DNA of 64,000 nt from Peribacillus frigoritolerans_B (GCF_044762665.1 NZ_JBIWES010000003.1:186001-250000); one strand, 5' to 3'; shown: positions 17,969 through 26,356, counted from the stretch's first letter. Notes: generated from the letters alone by a model not told the origin. Made by a program: numbers and translations.

Positions 17969-18955
17969 TTAAAATGATATCGTTTCGACTATTCCTTGTT
18001 TTACACGGTCAACAGTCGGTAAATAATGATCTTCTATTGTAAACGGCGGAACCGGTACATCAAATCCTGTTACACGCTTAATCGGCGCTTTCAGGTAAAT
18101 AAGAGCTTCATCATTAATGATGGAGATAATCTCCGCACCTAATCCGGCAGTCTTGTGGGCTTCATGGACGATTAATGCACGACCTGTCTTTTTAATGGAT
18201 TTCACGATCGTATCCCTATCTAAAGGGTATAAAGTTCTAAGATCGACCACTTCACATTTCCATCCTTTTTCTGCTTCAATCTTTTTCGTGGCATTCAATG
18301 CCTCCCTTAACATGGCCCCCCATGCAAAAATGGTCAGATCGCTTCCCTCCTGGACCACTTTTGCTTGACCGATTGGTATTCGGTACATTTCGTCGGGAAC
18401 TTCTTCCTTAAAAGCCCGATACAATTTAGTCGGTTCCAAAAAAATCACCGGATCTGGATCTTCAAGCGCTGAAATGAGCAGCCCTTTTGCGTCATATGGA
18501 TTACTGGGTGCAACCACCTTTAAACCAGGAGTATGGGCAAAGAAGGTTTCGACACTTTCGGAATGAAGTTCCGGGCCCCTGATTCCGGCACCATATGGCG
18601 TACGGATTACGAGGGGCACCCCAAACTGCCCACGAGTACGATATCTCATACGGGCAGCATGGGAAACGAGCTGCTCGAATCCCGGATAAATAAAGGCGAG
18701 AAACTGGATCTCCACTATGGGCAGCATTCCATTAAGAGCTAAACCAATGGCAGAGCCGATGATTCCGGATTCAGCTAATGGCGTATCCACAACTCGATCA
18801 TTTCCATACTTCTCATAAAGTCCTTCCGTCGATCGAAAAACACCGCCATTCACCCCAATGTCCTCACCCAAGATCATCACGCGATCATCATGACCCAGCA
18901 TTTGGTCCAGCGCTTCCGTAATAGCCTGAAGCATCGTTAAATTTTTGCCCATCAT
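17969..18955 (-). CDS. 2-oxoacid dehydrogenase E1 component, beta subunit
   Basis: About 328 residues of the transketolase-like beta subunit that completes the thiamine diphosphate site with E1 alpha. Clear motifs are VMILGEDIGVNGGVFRST, DTPLAESGIIGSAIGLALNG with the ThDP-activating glutamate, PYGAGIRGPELHSES and the C-terminal VDLRTLYPLDRDT plus HEAHKTAGLGAEI. The start overlaps the E1 alpha stop (ATGATG overlapping TGA); the ATGs at 18955 and 18952 are both reasonable, with AAAGGCGGG upstream. An in-frame upstream start at 19015 lies inside E1 alpha and was rejected. The HSES and Y-G-G features match branched-chain and acetoin-type E1 beta. Confidence 0.95.
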   Translation of the reverse strand: MMGKNLTMLQAITEALDQMLGHDDRVMILGEDIGVNGGVFRSTEGLYEKYGNDRVVDTPLAESGIIGSAIGLALNGMLPIVEIQFLAFIYPGFEQLVSHAARMRYRTRGQFGVPLVIRTPYGAGIRGPELHSESVETFFAHTPGLKVVAPSNPYDAKGLLISALEDPDPVIFLEPTKLYRAFKEEVPDEMYRIPIGQAKVVQEGSDLTIFAWGAMLREALNATKKIEAEKGWKCEVVDLRTLYPLDRDTIVKSIKKTGRALIVHEAHKTAGLGAEIISIINDEALIYLKAPIKRVTGFDVPVPPFTIEDHYLPTVDRVKQGIVETISF

Positions 18956-20064
18956 TTCTTCCCGCCTTTCTTTAAGAATTGGTTCAATTCCTGCTTCTGT
19001 TCCTTTAGATGCCATGACTCCTCGGCATATACATGGTTAAACATTTCGAGCGGGTCGGATTTCGGATACCCTTCGGCCTTTTTAAGGTGAGCATCAATCA
19101 GTTCGTTGAATTGCTTTAACACCAATTCTTCCTGTTCTTCATTCCAATGCCCCTCTTTATTCAAATACTTTCTAAGACGTGTAATCGGATCCCTGTTTTC
19201 CCTCCAGAACGTTGAAATTTCATCCTGATCGCGATATATGTTCGGATTGTCTGCAGTAGTATGGGCGCCATAGCGAAAAGTAATGGCTTCGATTAATGTA
19301 GGCCCTTCCCCTTTAAGCGCTCTTTCAACAGCCTCCTTTACAGTCATCCATACTGCAAAAATATCATTTCCATCCACTCGAACCCCATGGATGTCATAAG
19401 CAGCAGCCCGCTGGGATATTGTTTTGGATGCCGATTGCTTCTCAAAAGGCACACTGATTGCGTAGCCATTATTTTGGCAGAAAAAGATTGTCGGAGTTTT
19501 ATATACGCCGGCAAAATTCAGTGCTTCATGAAAGTCCCCTTCAGAAGTCGCTCCATCACCAAAATAGGCTATGCTAACATTCTTTTCGCCTTTAATCTTA
19601 CTTGCCCAAGCCGTTCCAACTGCATGAAGCATTTGAGTGGCAATTGGAACACTTGGAGGCAATAACCTTTTTCCTTCTGGACAAATCGAACCATCAAAAT
19701 GTGCCATCCAGTATAGGAAAACACGGTATAATTCCTGTCCATGAATGATTGCCGCTCCATGATCACGGTATGTGGGAAACATCCAGTCCCCTGCCGCCAA
19801 TGCCAAAGCGCTTCCTGCTTGGGAAGCTTCCTGCCCTTCGAAAGGTGCATAAGTCCCGATCCTGCCTTGGCGCTGGAGATTAATTGATTTTCGGTCAAAT
19901 GTTCTGAGCAGGAGCATGCTCTCATACATCTTTAACATAAGTGATTTATCGATTTTTCCATCAATCGTTTCAATGATTTCCCCATCTGGAGTCAATACAC
20001 GAAAAATTTCCGGCTCAACTCCACTTGAATACGCTTTCATTATTGGGTTTCCCGTCTTTTCCAT
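18952..20064 (-). CDS. 2-oxoacid dehydrogenase E1 component, alpha subunit
   Basis: A 370-residue thiamine diphosphate enzyme subunit that decarboxylates a 2-oxo acid and transfers the acyl group to lipoyl-E2. The ThDP/Mg motif is GDGATSEGDFHEALNFAGVY ending in NN (FFCQNNGYAI). The substrate-channel RIGTYAPFEGQEA and the phosphorylation-loop-like YRYGAHTTADNP are also present. It starts the operon E1 alpha-E1 beta-E2-E3. The ATG preceded by AAGGGGAG gives the family-typical length; the 40-residue longer frame has no support. Substrate could be branched-chain 2-oxo acids, pyruvate or an aromatic 2-oxo acid. The neighbouring permease, aminotransferase and Lrp genes favour an amino-acid-derived substrate. 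Confidence 0.95.
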   Translation of the reverse strand: MEKTGNPIMKAYSSGVEPEIFRVLTPDGEIIETIDGKIDKSLMLKMYESMLLLRTFDRKSINLQRQGRIGTYAPFEGQEASQAGSALALAAGDWMFPTYRDHGAAIIHGQELYRVFLYWMAHFDGSICPEGKRLLPPSVPIATQMLHAVGTAWASKIKGEKNVSIAYFGDGATSEGDFHEALNFAGVYKTPTIFFCQNNGYAISVPFEKQSASKTISQRAAAYDIHGVRVDGNDIFAVWMTVKEAVERALKGEGPTLIEAITFRYGAHTTADNPNIYRDQDEISTFWRENRDPITRLRKYLNKEGHWNEEQEELVLKQFNELIDAHLKKAEGYPKSDPLEMFNHVYAEESWHLKEQKQELNQFLKKGGKK

Positions 20065-20230
20065 TTCATTTCTCCCCTTAAGATAGATTTGTTTTGCAAA
20101 CTTACCTAGGTTTTGAACAGTCATGAAATAACAGCCCAAAATGTTTTTATTGGTCTTTATATCTGTGATTAAATGCTGTTTCATAAACTACATTTCCTTA
20201 TATAAAAGGATAATACATCCAGGTTTTTAA

Positions 20231-20265
20231 TAATATGTTAAATAGAATGAATTTTTTACATATTA
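20231..20265. promoter_or_regulatory. Candidate operator upstream of the dehydrogenase operon
   Basis: The perfect 8-bp inverted repeat TAATATGT / ACATATTA has a 19-base AT-rich spacer and lies about 170 bp before the E1 alpha start. Its symmetry and location suggest a dimeric regulator site. No sigma-54 type -24/-12 promoter was found in the region. Confidence 0.35.
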
Positions 20266-20399
20266 CCTTTATTTAGAATATGTTTTCAGATACCTCACCT
20301 TCATTTTGAAAATGAGAACCTTTAATGGGGAAATTTCAAATTGATTACCAACAATTTGTGATATGCCCGATCGATTCAGAATCTTCACCCAAAAAGTAT

Positions 20400-20449
20400 C
20401 CAGCACAAAAAAGACCCATTATATAATATATGGGGCTTTTTTGTGCTGG
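20400..20449. terminator. Long perfect-arm hairpin with internal A6/T6
   Basis: CCAGCACAAAAAAG pairs with CTTTTTTGTGCTGG, and the inner CCCA with TGGG, around an AT-rich loop: about 19 bp with one mismatch. It has the look of a bidirectional terminator, but no gene ends into it from either side; the nearest starts are the divergent E1 alpha gene and the repeat array. Confidence 0.6.
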
Positions 20450-20497
20450 ATACAAACTCCAAGAAATCCAGTTGCATACGGTTTTTCTAATAGAATA

Positions 20498-20632
20498 TTC
20501 CAGTTGATCTCAGAAATCCGCTCCCTTTCCGCCGACTGTCTGCCAAGCCTCCTCGACGCAAGCGCCTGTGGGGTCTCGGCTAGCCAGTTTTTCGGCAGGA
20601 GTGTCGCATATTTCTTCAATCCATTGAGGATT
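20498..20632 (-). repeat. Dispersed repeat, type A, copy 1 of inverted array
   Basis: A GC-rich element containing GACTGTCTGCCAAGCCTCC, GGGGTCTCGGCTAGCCAG and TTCGGCAGGAGTGTCGC. Its core aligns with the reverse complement of the B copies, so A and B are diverged, oppositely oriented members of one family. Confidence 0.85.
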
Positions 20633-20666
20633 AACATGAAGGGTAATCTAGTTTTTTCTAAACAAA

Positions 20667-20800
20667 CGTTTCAGTTGATTGGAATGTAAGGTACGAGACT
20701 CCTGCGGGAAAAGCGTGGCCAAGGGAGACCCCGCAGACGAGCGCCGAGGAGGCTCCCGGACCGCCCGCGGAAAGCGAGTGCCCGGAATGGAAATCAAAGG
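20667..20800 (+). repeat. Dispersed repeat, type B, copy 1 of inverted array
   Basis: It starts CAGTTGATTGGAATG and ends GGAATGGAAATCAA, so its ends are inverted. The core holds GGTACGAGACTCCTGCGGG and GGGAGACCCCGC. Confidence 0.85.
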
Positions 20801-20828
20801 TAAAAAATTACTGACCCTCAAAAAAACG

Positions 20829-20964
20829 TTCCAGTTGATCTCAGAAATCCGCTCCCTTTCCGCCGACTGTCTGCCAAGCCTCCTCGACGCAAGCGCCTGT
20901 GGGGTCTCGGCTAGCCAGTTTTTCGGCAGGAGTGTCGCATATTTATTCAATCCATTGAGGATTA
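20829..20964 (-). repeat. Dispersed repeat, type A, copy 2 of inverted array
   Basis: Near-identical to the first A copy, 331 bp further on; the intervening spacer is duplicated with it. Confidence 0.85.
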
Positions 20965-21006
20965 CGGTAAAAAACATGAAGGGTAATCTTGTTTTTTCTA
21001 AACAAA

Positions 21007-21140
21007 CGTTTCAGTTGATTGGAATGTAAGGTACGAGACTCCTGCGGGAAAAGCGTGGCCAAGGGAGACCCCGCAGGCGAGCGCCGAGGAGGCTCCCGGA
21101 CCGCCCGCAGAAAGCGAGTGCCTGGAATGGAAATCAAAGG
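21007..21140 (+). repeat. Dispersed repeat, type B, copy 2 of inverted array
   Basis: Near-identical to the first B copy, differing by scattered single bases, for example GCAGGCGAG for GCAGACGAG. Confidence 0.85.
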
Positions 21141-21169
21141 TCAAAAAATTACTGACCCTCAAAAAAACG

Positions 21170-21304
21170 TTCGAGTTGATTTCAGAAATCCGCTCCCTTT
21201 CCGCCGACTGTCTGCCAAGCCTCCTCGGCGTAAGTGCCTGTGGGGTCTCGGCTAGCCAGTTTTTCGGCAGGAGTGTCGCATATTTCTTCAATCCATTGAG
21301 GATT
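21170..21304 (-). repeat. Dispersed repeat, type A, copy 3 of inverted array
   Basis: It lies 341 bp after the second A copy, with a few substitutions (TCGGCGTAAGTGCC in the core). Confidence 0.85.
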
Positions 21305-21346
21305 ACGGTAAAAAACATGAAGGGAATCTAGTTTTTTCTAAACAAA

Positions 21347-21480
21347 CGTTTCAGTTGAATGGAATGTAAGGTACGAGACTCCTGCGGGGAAAGCGTGGAC
21401 AAGGGAGACCCCGCAGGCGAGCGCCGAGGAGGCTCCCGGACCGCCCGCGGAAAGCGAGTGCCTGGAATGGAAATCAAAGG
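21347..21480 (+). repeat. Dispersed repeat, type B, copy 3 of inverted array
   Basis: Third B copy. Its left end reads CAGTTGAATGG, breaking one pair of the terminal inverted repeat seen in the other two. Confidence 0.85.
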
Positions 21481-21506
21481 TCAGAATTACTGAACCTCAA
21501 AAAAAC

Positions 21507-21546
21507 GTTCGAGTTTCGAGTTGATCTCAGAAATCCGCTCCCTTTT
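21507..21546 (-). repeat. Truncated type A repeat at the end of the array
   Basis: Only the first part (GTTGATCTCAGAAATCCGC, then TCCCTTT) of an A copy is present, with a short local duplication (TTCGAGTTTCGAG). The array ends here, about 60 bp before the iadA stop codon. Confidence 0.75.
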
Positions 21547-21607
21547 TGCATTTCAGTATAAATGGTTAGAACTCGCACCGGAAATAGCACCCAAAATTAG
21601 AAAAGAT

Positions 21608-22783
21608 CTATTTTTCAAATGTTCCTTTCACGACTGCTTCACCATCTTTGACCATGATCTGCCCCATCGCGATAACACTATTTATTTCTAAAGTTTGTTG
21701 ATTCATCATGACGATATCGGCGTCCTTACCTACTGAAAGTTGTCCCTTTGCAGAAAGCTTTAAAATTTTTGCCGGGTTTTCCGTCACAACTCGTATGGCA
21801 TCGGCAATTGTCACTCCATCCTCGAGGACCGCATCGACAACACAATCATATAAGGACATGCATGTACCAATGTTCAAACCGCAAAGGTTGCCGCTTCCAT
21901 CGAAGTCTGGCAGGCTGGCTTGCCCATCTGAAGTTATGGTGATCTGCCCGATTTCAACACCTTTTTCTAGTGCCATTTTTATTGCTGTACTTGCTTTGAC
22001 CTCCCCTTCTTCGAGGAATTTTTGGATTGTACTTGTCGTAAAATCTATATACCCCCCTTTCTTTGCATATTCCACCCCTGCATTGAATAAATGCGGATTT
22101 CGGTTTATATGTGTAGGGTAGAACTGAGTGATCGGTATTTCCGTTGTCTCGACCACTTCTTCAATTACATGCAAATGATCTAGACTGTCGCCGACATGAA
22201 TGTTGACGATACCGCTTTTCCCGGACAACAGACCCCCATTACGCGCCTGCGAGGCCAGTTTAGCGAGTTCAGCTGCAGTCGGCTGCGAGGAACGATGATC
22301 TGCAATGGCTATTTCGCCAACACCGATAATTTTATCCACAAGAATCAAATCATCCTCGATCTTACCGGTTAACGTCTTGACTGGAACTTGATACGAACCA
22401 GTCTGAACGAAGCAGCTAATTCCTTCTTCTTCAAGCGCTCTCGCTTTAGCGAGCAGTGCAGGCATCGTCCTTGTCGTTCCATCTGTGCCGATGACCCCCA
22501 CCAATGTCGTTATACCAGCTAAAGTGGCATCCGTTAATTGGATTTCAGGTGTCCTCGTTTTAAAGCCCCCTTCCCCGCCTCCTCCGATAATATGTACGTG
22601 AGCATCTATAAAACCCGGAGCCACAATTTGACCACTCGCATCAATCACTTTCATTTCAACGAAATTGGCAGGTACATCAATCTTGTCCTCAATGAAGCCA
22701 ATTTGCTTTCCCACCAAGAGGATATCTTTTTGGCCCATATATTCCGGACCATAAAGCTCCCCATTTTTAATAAGTGTGAGCAT
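21608..22783 (-). CDS. iadA: Isoaspartyl dipeptidase (beta-aspartyl peptidase)
   Basis: A 391-residue amidohydrolase-superfamily enzyme that cleaves beta-aspartyl dipeptides arising from damaged proteins. The binuclear zinc site residues are in GFIDAHVHIIGGGGEGG (HxH near residue 62), VGEIAIADHRSSQP, NIHVGDS, FYPTHINRN and the catalytic aspartate in ITSDGQAS. The loop GVIGTDGTTR is characteristic of IadA and separates it from dihydroorotases and hydantoinases. GGGAGGGGG precedes the ATG. It is a single gene. The 3' end abuts the repeat array, and a divergent HPr-like gene lies upstream. Confidence 0.94.
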   Translation of the reverse strand: MLTLIKNGELYGPEYMGQKDILLVGKQIGFIEDKIDVPANFVEMKVIDASGQIVAPGFIDAHVHIIGGGGEGGFKTRTPEIQLTDATLAGITTLVGVIGTDGTTRTMPALLAKARALEEEGISCFVQTGSYQVPVKTLTGKIEDDLILVDKIIGVGEIAIADHRSSQPTAAELAKLASQARNGGLLSGKSGIVNIHVGDSLDHLHVIEEVVETTEIPITQFYPTHINRNPHLFNAGVEYAKKGGYIDFTTSTIQKFLEEGEVKASTAIKMALEKGVEIGQITITSDGQASLPDFDGSGNLCGLNIGTCMSLYDCVVDAVLEDGVTIADAIRVVTENPAKILKLSAKGQLSVGKDADIVMMNQQTLEINSVIAMGQIMVKDGEAVVKGTFEK

Positions 22784-22976
22784 TGTTCATTCCCCCTCCC
22801 AAAATTGAAATTTTCAAATAGGTTTCAAAATCTTTCACTCGGGTAAATATACAACATGACCCGCTAACAATTACATAAAAAAGTCCAAACATACTTGTTC
22901 ATTTTTAAAAGTTGTAGCTGAATTGACATCTTGATTATGCTTTTCCAAAAGTATAAAAACAAAAGGAGTTAACGAC

Positions 22977-23282
22977 ATGAATAAAGTGATTTCTTCTGAC
23001 ATTAAAACAAATAAAAGATTATCCATGCGACAAATCATGAACCTATATCAAGTTACAAAAGAATTTAAAGGGAATATATATTTCATCTGCAACCATAAAT
23101 TGGTCGATGCCAAGAAACTTTCGACTTTCGTATCCTTTGTGCTCATTCTTCAAGAGTGTGCAACCATGAAAGTCATACTTGAAGGCGAGAATGTACATGC
23201 CATGCTTGAAAAAGTACAGGCTATTTGTAAAGAAAATGAAAGTGCATTTCATTTCCAATCGAACCAAACCGTAAATATTTGA
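22977..23282 (+). CDS. HPr-fold protein lacking the phosphorylatable histidine
   Basis: A 101-residue protein whose second half follows the HPr fold (GNIYFICNHKLVDAKKLSTF, then ATMKVILEGENVHAMLEKV, corresponding to HPr's EITISASGADENDALNAL). The HPr active-site GLHARPA is replaced by KLVDAKKL, so no histidine is available for PTS phosphotransfer. The first 30 residues are a basic extension not found in HPr. It is therefore a degenerate HPr paralog; similar small proteins occur in Bacillus and their role is unknown. AAAGGAG lies eight bases before the ATG. A tiny membrane-peptide gene and a terminator follow on the same strand. Confidence 0.7.
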   Translation: MNKVISSDIKTNKRLSMRQIMNLYQVTKEFKGNIYFICNHKLVDAKKLSTFVSFVLILQECATMKVILEGENVHAMLEKVQAICKENESAFHFQSNQTVNI

Positions 23283-23319
23283 ATTGATTCCAACTACATT
23301 TTGAAGAGGGTGTATTTAT

Positions 23320-23388
23320 ATGAGAACCATTTTAATGGTGATAGGCGCAATCGTCGTAATCGGCATAATAGCAAATCTCATTTTTTAA
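23320..23388 (+). CDS. 22-residue membrane peptide
   Basis: A 22-codon frame encoding one hydrophobic helix (MRTILMVIGAIVVIGIIANL plus IF). GAAGAGGGTG precedes the ATG at suitable spacing, and a perfect rho-independent terminator begins nine bases after the stop, which argues that the peptide is the last cistron of the HPr-like transcript. There is no domain beyond the helix, and the function is unknown. Chance is not excluded for so short a frame. Confidence 0.55.
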   Translation: MRTILMVIGAIVVIGIIANLIF

Positions 23389-23396
23389 GAATGATG

Positions 23397-23429
23397 AAAG
23401 ACTGTCAATGATTGACAGTCTTTTTTTTG
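23397..23429 (+). terminator. Rho-independent terminator
   Basis: The perfect 11-bp stem AAAGACTGTCA / TGACAGTCTTT has a five-base loop and an eight-T tail. Confidence 0.93.
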
Positions 23430-23473
23430 TTGATTTAATTAAGAAGGGCTTGTTCATGCTCCAGACTTGAGAA

Positions 23474-25507
23474 TTACCACGGAACCTCCCAGTCCCTCCA
23501 TTTATTCAAGCCTTCCCGTATTTCATTTCCTTTATCAATCCAATATTGTCTCCTTTTCTCCTCTTCTGCCTTTTCCTGTTGCTCAGCAATAATTGCCTGT
23601 TGTTCTGCTATAAGCGGACCGATATCTTGAGCTTTAAAAGATTGAGCAGCCTGATTCTGTAAAGCTTGCGACATTATTTTTTGAAAGATGAGTGCACTTC
23701 CCTGACTGCTGTGTGTCGTTAGATAATGTTTTTCGTCTGTCTTATCATATCCTGCCCAAACAGCACCGACCAGCGAAGGTGAATATCCGATGAACCATTG
23801 ATCTTTAACCCCTGATATTCCTTCGATTGGAACTTGTGTGGAACCTGTTTTACCTGCTATTTCATAACCGGAAACAGCCGCGTTTTTCGCTGTGCCATAT
23901 TCCACTGTTCCTAGCAGCATGGCATTCATTTTGTCGACGGCGCCTACAGAGGTCACTTTGGTGCTATTCTCTTTCCAGGCGGCAACCTCTTTTCCATCGG
24001 CATTTTCTATTCTTACAATGGCATGGGTTTCCATCCGTTCGCCTTCGTTGGCGAAAGCTGAAAAGGCTCCTGCCATCTGCAGCGGGGATACACCTTTCTT
24101 CATCCCTCCTAAAGCGATCGACAGGTTTCGATCATCCTTGTCATATGGAATCCCAAACCGCTTAAGTGAATCAAGCCCCTTATCGATGCCAATCTCATTC
24201 AATAGCCAAACCGTCGGTACATTCAAGGAATTCATCACCGCTTCATACATGGGGACTTCTCCTTTATATTCACCACTCAGGTTTGTTGGCTCATATTCAC
24301 CGAAGCTCATTTTTTCATCCTTTAAAGGGTCAGTGATATCATATCCCTCTTCAACTGCTGGCGTGTAAACGACAAGCGGTTTAATGGATGAACCAGGAGA
24401 CCTTGTCAGTTGGGTTGCCCGGTTATATCCCATGAATTGATGTTCACCTCTCCCGCCGACAAGTGCTTTTATGCCGCCCGTTTCAGGATCAAGAAGGACA
24501 GACCCGCTTTGAACCAGTTCCTCTGTACTCGTTCCAACCGGAAAATTGGCTGCATTCTCATATACGGCTTCTGTAGCCTGCTGCATGGATTGGTCCAGAG
24601 CCGTGTAAATTTTATACCCCTTTGAAAGCAGATCCTCAAGCTTAATTCCATATTTACTCGATGCTTCCGATAAAACATGATCGACATAATAAGGATACTT
24701 ACCTCTTAATGGATCGGTTTCCTTCTCCCCCATAAGAAGTGTTACCGAATCTTTTTTTGCAGCCGCTTCTTCATCTTTCGTCAAATAACCATGTTCCTCC
24801 ATTCGCGAAAGAACCAAATCACGCCGCTTCATTGCTCCGTCCAAATTCTTGTATGGATCAAGTTTGGATGGCAAGTTAATGACTCCCGCCAGCAAAGCTC
24901 CCTCGGCAACGGTCAATTCAGAGACCTCTTTGGAAAAATAAATATTTGCAGCCTTTTTGATTCCCCATGCCCCATGGCCAAAATAAACTTGATTCAAATA
25001 CATTTCCAGAATTTCATCTTTTGTATATTGATTTTCAACCTCCTGGGCCAGAAAAAACTCTTCTATCTTCCTCTTCAGTGTTCGATCTGATTCCAGCATC
25101 GTGATTTTCACAAGCTGCTGGGTGAGCGTGCTCCCGCCTTCAACAACACTTCCAGCCTTCGCATTTTTAACCAAAGCCCGCATGATCCCTTGATAATCTA
25201 TGCCGTGATGTTCATAAAAACGGTGATCCTCAATGGAAACCACCGCTTGTTTCATATGTTCCGGTATTTCATCTATCGGAACACCTTCGGATTTATTTGC
25301 CGTGATCGTACTGGCTAGATTCCCATCCAGATCATAGATTCCTGTAGGTTGCTGAAGACTATTTTCAAGATGACTTATATCAGCACCCTGCCTGAAATAC
25401 AATAGTGAACCGGCGCCTAAAACCACAATCGCCAATATTATAATTAGACCTAATTTCACTAACCCTCTCATTTGTACCCCCATTTTCCCATCTGCGACAT
25501 GTTTCAT
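23474..25507 (-). CDS. Bifunctional class A penicillin-binding protein (PBP1a family)
   Basis: About 677 residues with a cytoplasmic N-terminus, one membrane helix (VKLGLIIILAIVVLGAGSLLY), a GT51 glycosyltransferase domain (catalytic glutamate in SIEDHRFYEHHG; GGSTLTQQLVK; EVENQYTKDEILEMYLNQVYFG) and a transpeptidase domain with SSIK in SPGSSIKP, SLN in NSLNVPTVW and KTGST. A charged tail rich in Glu, Gln and Lys ends in RDWEVPW. It polymerises and crosslinks peptidoglycan. The start is uncertain: ATGs at 25507, 25483 and 25471 are candidates, the last having GGGGG five bases upstream, while the frame continues open to 25636 without protein-like sequence. It is a single gene, convergent with the HPr-like unit. 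Confidence 0.93.
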   Translation of the reverse strand: MKHVADGKMGVQMRGLVKLGLIIILAIVVLGAGSLLYFRQGADISHLENSLQQPTGIYDLDGNLASTITANKSEGVPIDEIPEHMKQAVVSIEDHRFYEHHGIDYQGIMRALVKNAKAGSVVEGGSTLTQQLVKITMLESDRTLKRKIEEFFLAQEVENQYTKDEILEMYLNQVYFGHGAWGIKKAANIYFSKEVSELTVAEGALLAGVINLPSKLDPYKNLDGAMKRRDLVLSRMEEHGYLTKDEEAAAKKDSVTLLMGEKETDPLRGKYPYYVDHVLSEASSKYGIKLEDLLSKGYKIYTALDQSMQQATEAVYENAANFPVGTSTEELVQSGSVLLDPETGGIKALVGGRGEHQFMGYNRATQLTRSPGSSIKPLVVYTPAVEEGYDITDPLKDEKMSFGEYEPTNLSGEYKGEVPMYEAVMNSLNVPTVWLLNEIGIDKGLDSLKRFGIPYDKDDRNLSIALGGMKKGVSPLQMAGAFSAFANEGERMETHAIVRIENADGKEVAAWKENSTKVTSVGAVDKMNAMLLGTVEYGTAKNAAVSGYEIAGKTGSTQVPIEGISGVKDQWFIGYSPSLVGAVWAGYDKTDEKHYLTTHSSQGSALIFQKIMSQALQNQAAQSFKAQDIGPLIAEQQAIIAEQQEKAEEEKRRQYWIDKGNEIREGLNKWRDWEVPW

Positions 25508-25792
25508 TAAAAATATTTTACCCTTTTTGTTAAAGAAAACTCTTCGATTGAATAAAAGGCGCCCTTTTCCTGCAGCACTATACTCGCGAATCGGCATCCT
25601 TGCCGATGATATCCCTACATCTTCTGAGCATGCCAATTAACTGAAGGACCCAGATTTCATCCTACCATCTTAACTATGCTCGTATCTATCCTTTACCCGT
25701 AAAAGGCAATCTATATACCGATTGAAGGCGTGAATCCACTTAAAAGTGGGTATAACACTTTTAATGGCTTATAACGGGGAGAGATGATAGTA

Positions 25793-26317
25793 ATGAAAGA
25801 CTTAAAACATATTGTCGTCGCTTTTGATGGAAATGAAGAGAGTAAACGTGCCGTCGAATATGGAGCAACATTGAAAAAGGCCTTTCCAAAAGCCGAGTTG
25901 ACCGTAGTTCATGTCCTAAATGATAAGGTTGAACAGCGTATCATGGGTAACGCCTCGGCGCCGGGGTTCGTACCCTCTGCCGGATTTTATGTGGATCCAG
26001 TCCAGACACATCCTGTTCTTGAAGTTGATCAGCCAAGAGATCAAAAGGTAAATGACACCCCTTCCGCCGTCGAGAATAGTATTCAGAACGCAGAAAGTAA
26101 TACGTTGAGATTGTTAAGTGAGTATCAAGTTAAGGGAAGATTCGAACTATTGGAAGGATATGCGCCAGATAGCGTATGTGACTTTGCAGCAAGAACTTCA
26201 GCTGATCTTATCGTTGTCGGCAATAGCGATAAAAGCGGTTTGGAAAAATTCTTCCTTGGCAGTACAAGTAGTTCCATTGCGAAAAACGCACCATGTTCGG
26301 TATTCATTGCAAAATGA
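25793..26317 (+). CDS. Universal stress protein (UspA family)
   Basis: A 174-residue USP-domain protein. The N-terminal strand LKHIVVAFDGNEESKRAVEY and the C-terminal VVGNSDKSGLEKFFLGSTSS carry the ATP-loop pattern G-x2-G-x9-G-S/T in slightly altered form, so nucleotide binding is plausible. A proline-rich insertion of about 45 residues (residues 50-95) separates the first strands from the rest, as in other Bacillus USPs. GGGGAGAG directly abuts the first ATG at 25784, so the second ATG (MKDLKH) is the better start. It is likely stress-induced, but no sigma-B promoter was identified. Confidence 0.88.
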   Translation: MKDLKHIVVAFDGNEESKRAVEYGATLKKAFPKAELTVVHVLNDKVEQRIMGNASAPGFVPSAGFYVDPVQTHPVLEVDQPRDQKVNDTPSAVENSIQNAESNTLRLLSEYQVKGRFELLEGYAPDSVCDFAARTSADLIVVGNSDKSGLEKFFLGSTSSSIAKNAPCSVFIAK

Positions 26318-26356
26318 AGATTGAGCGGGTTCACCCTGACTGGCTCCGAAAAAAGG

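Noticed and set aside
20065..20400. Sigma-54 promoter for the dehydrogenase operon, as in bkd
   Set aside because: No GG-N10-GC type -24/-12 element found on the minus strand.
20363..21318. Several 60-116-codon ORFs on both strands of the 20.5-kb array
   Set aside because: All are translations of the repeat units, repeat the same residues and lack ribosome-binding sites.
20498..21546. CRISPR array
   Set aside because: Units are about 335 bp with inverted elements and near-identical spacers; no 24-40 bp direct repeats with unique spacers and no cas genes.
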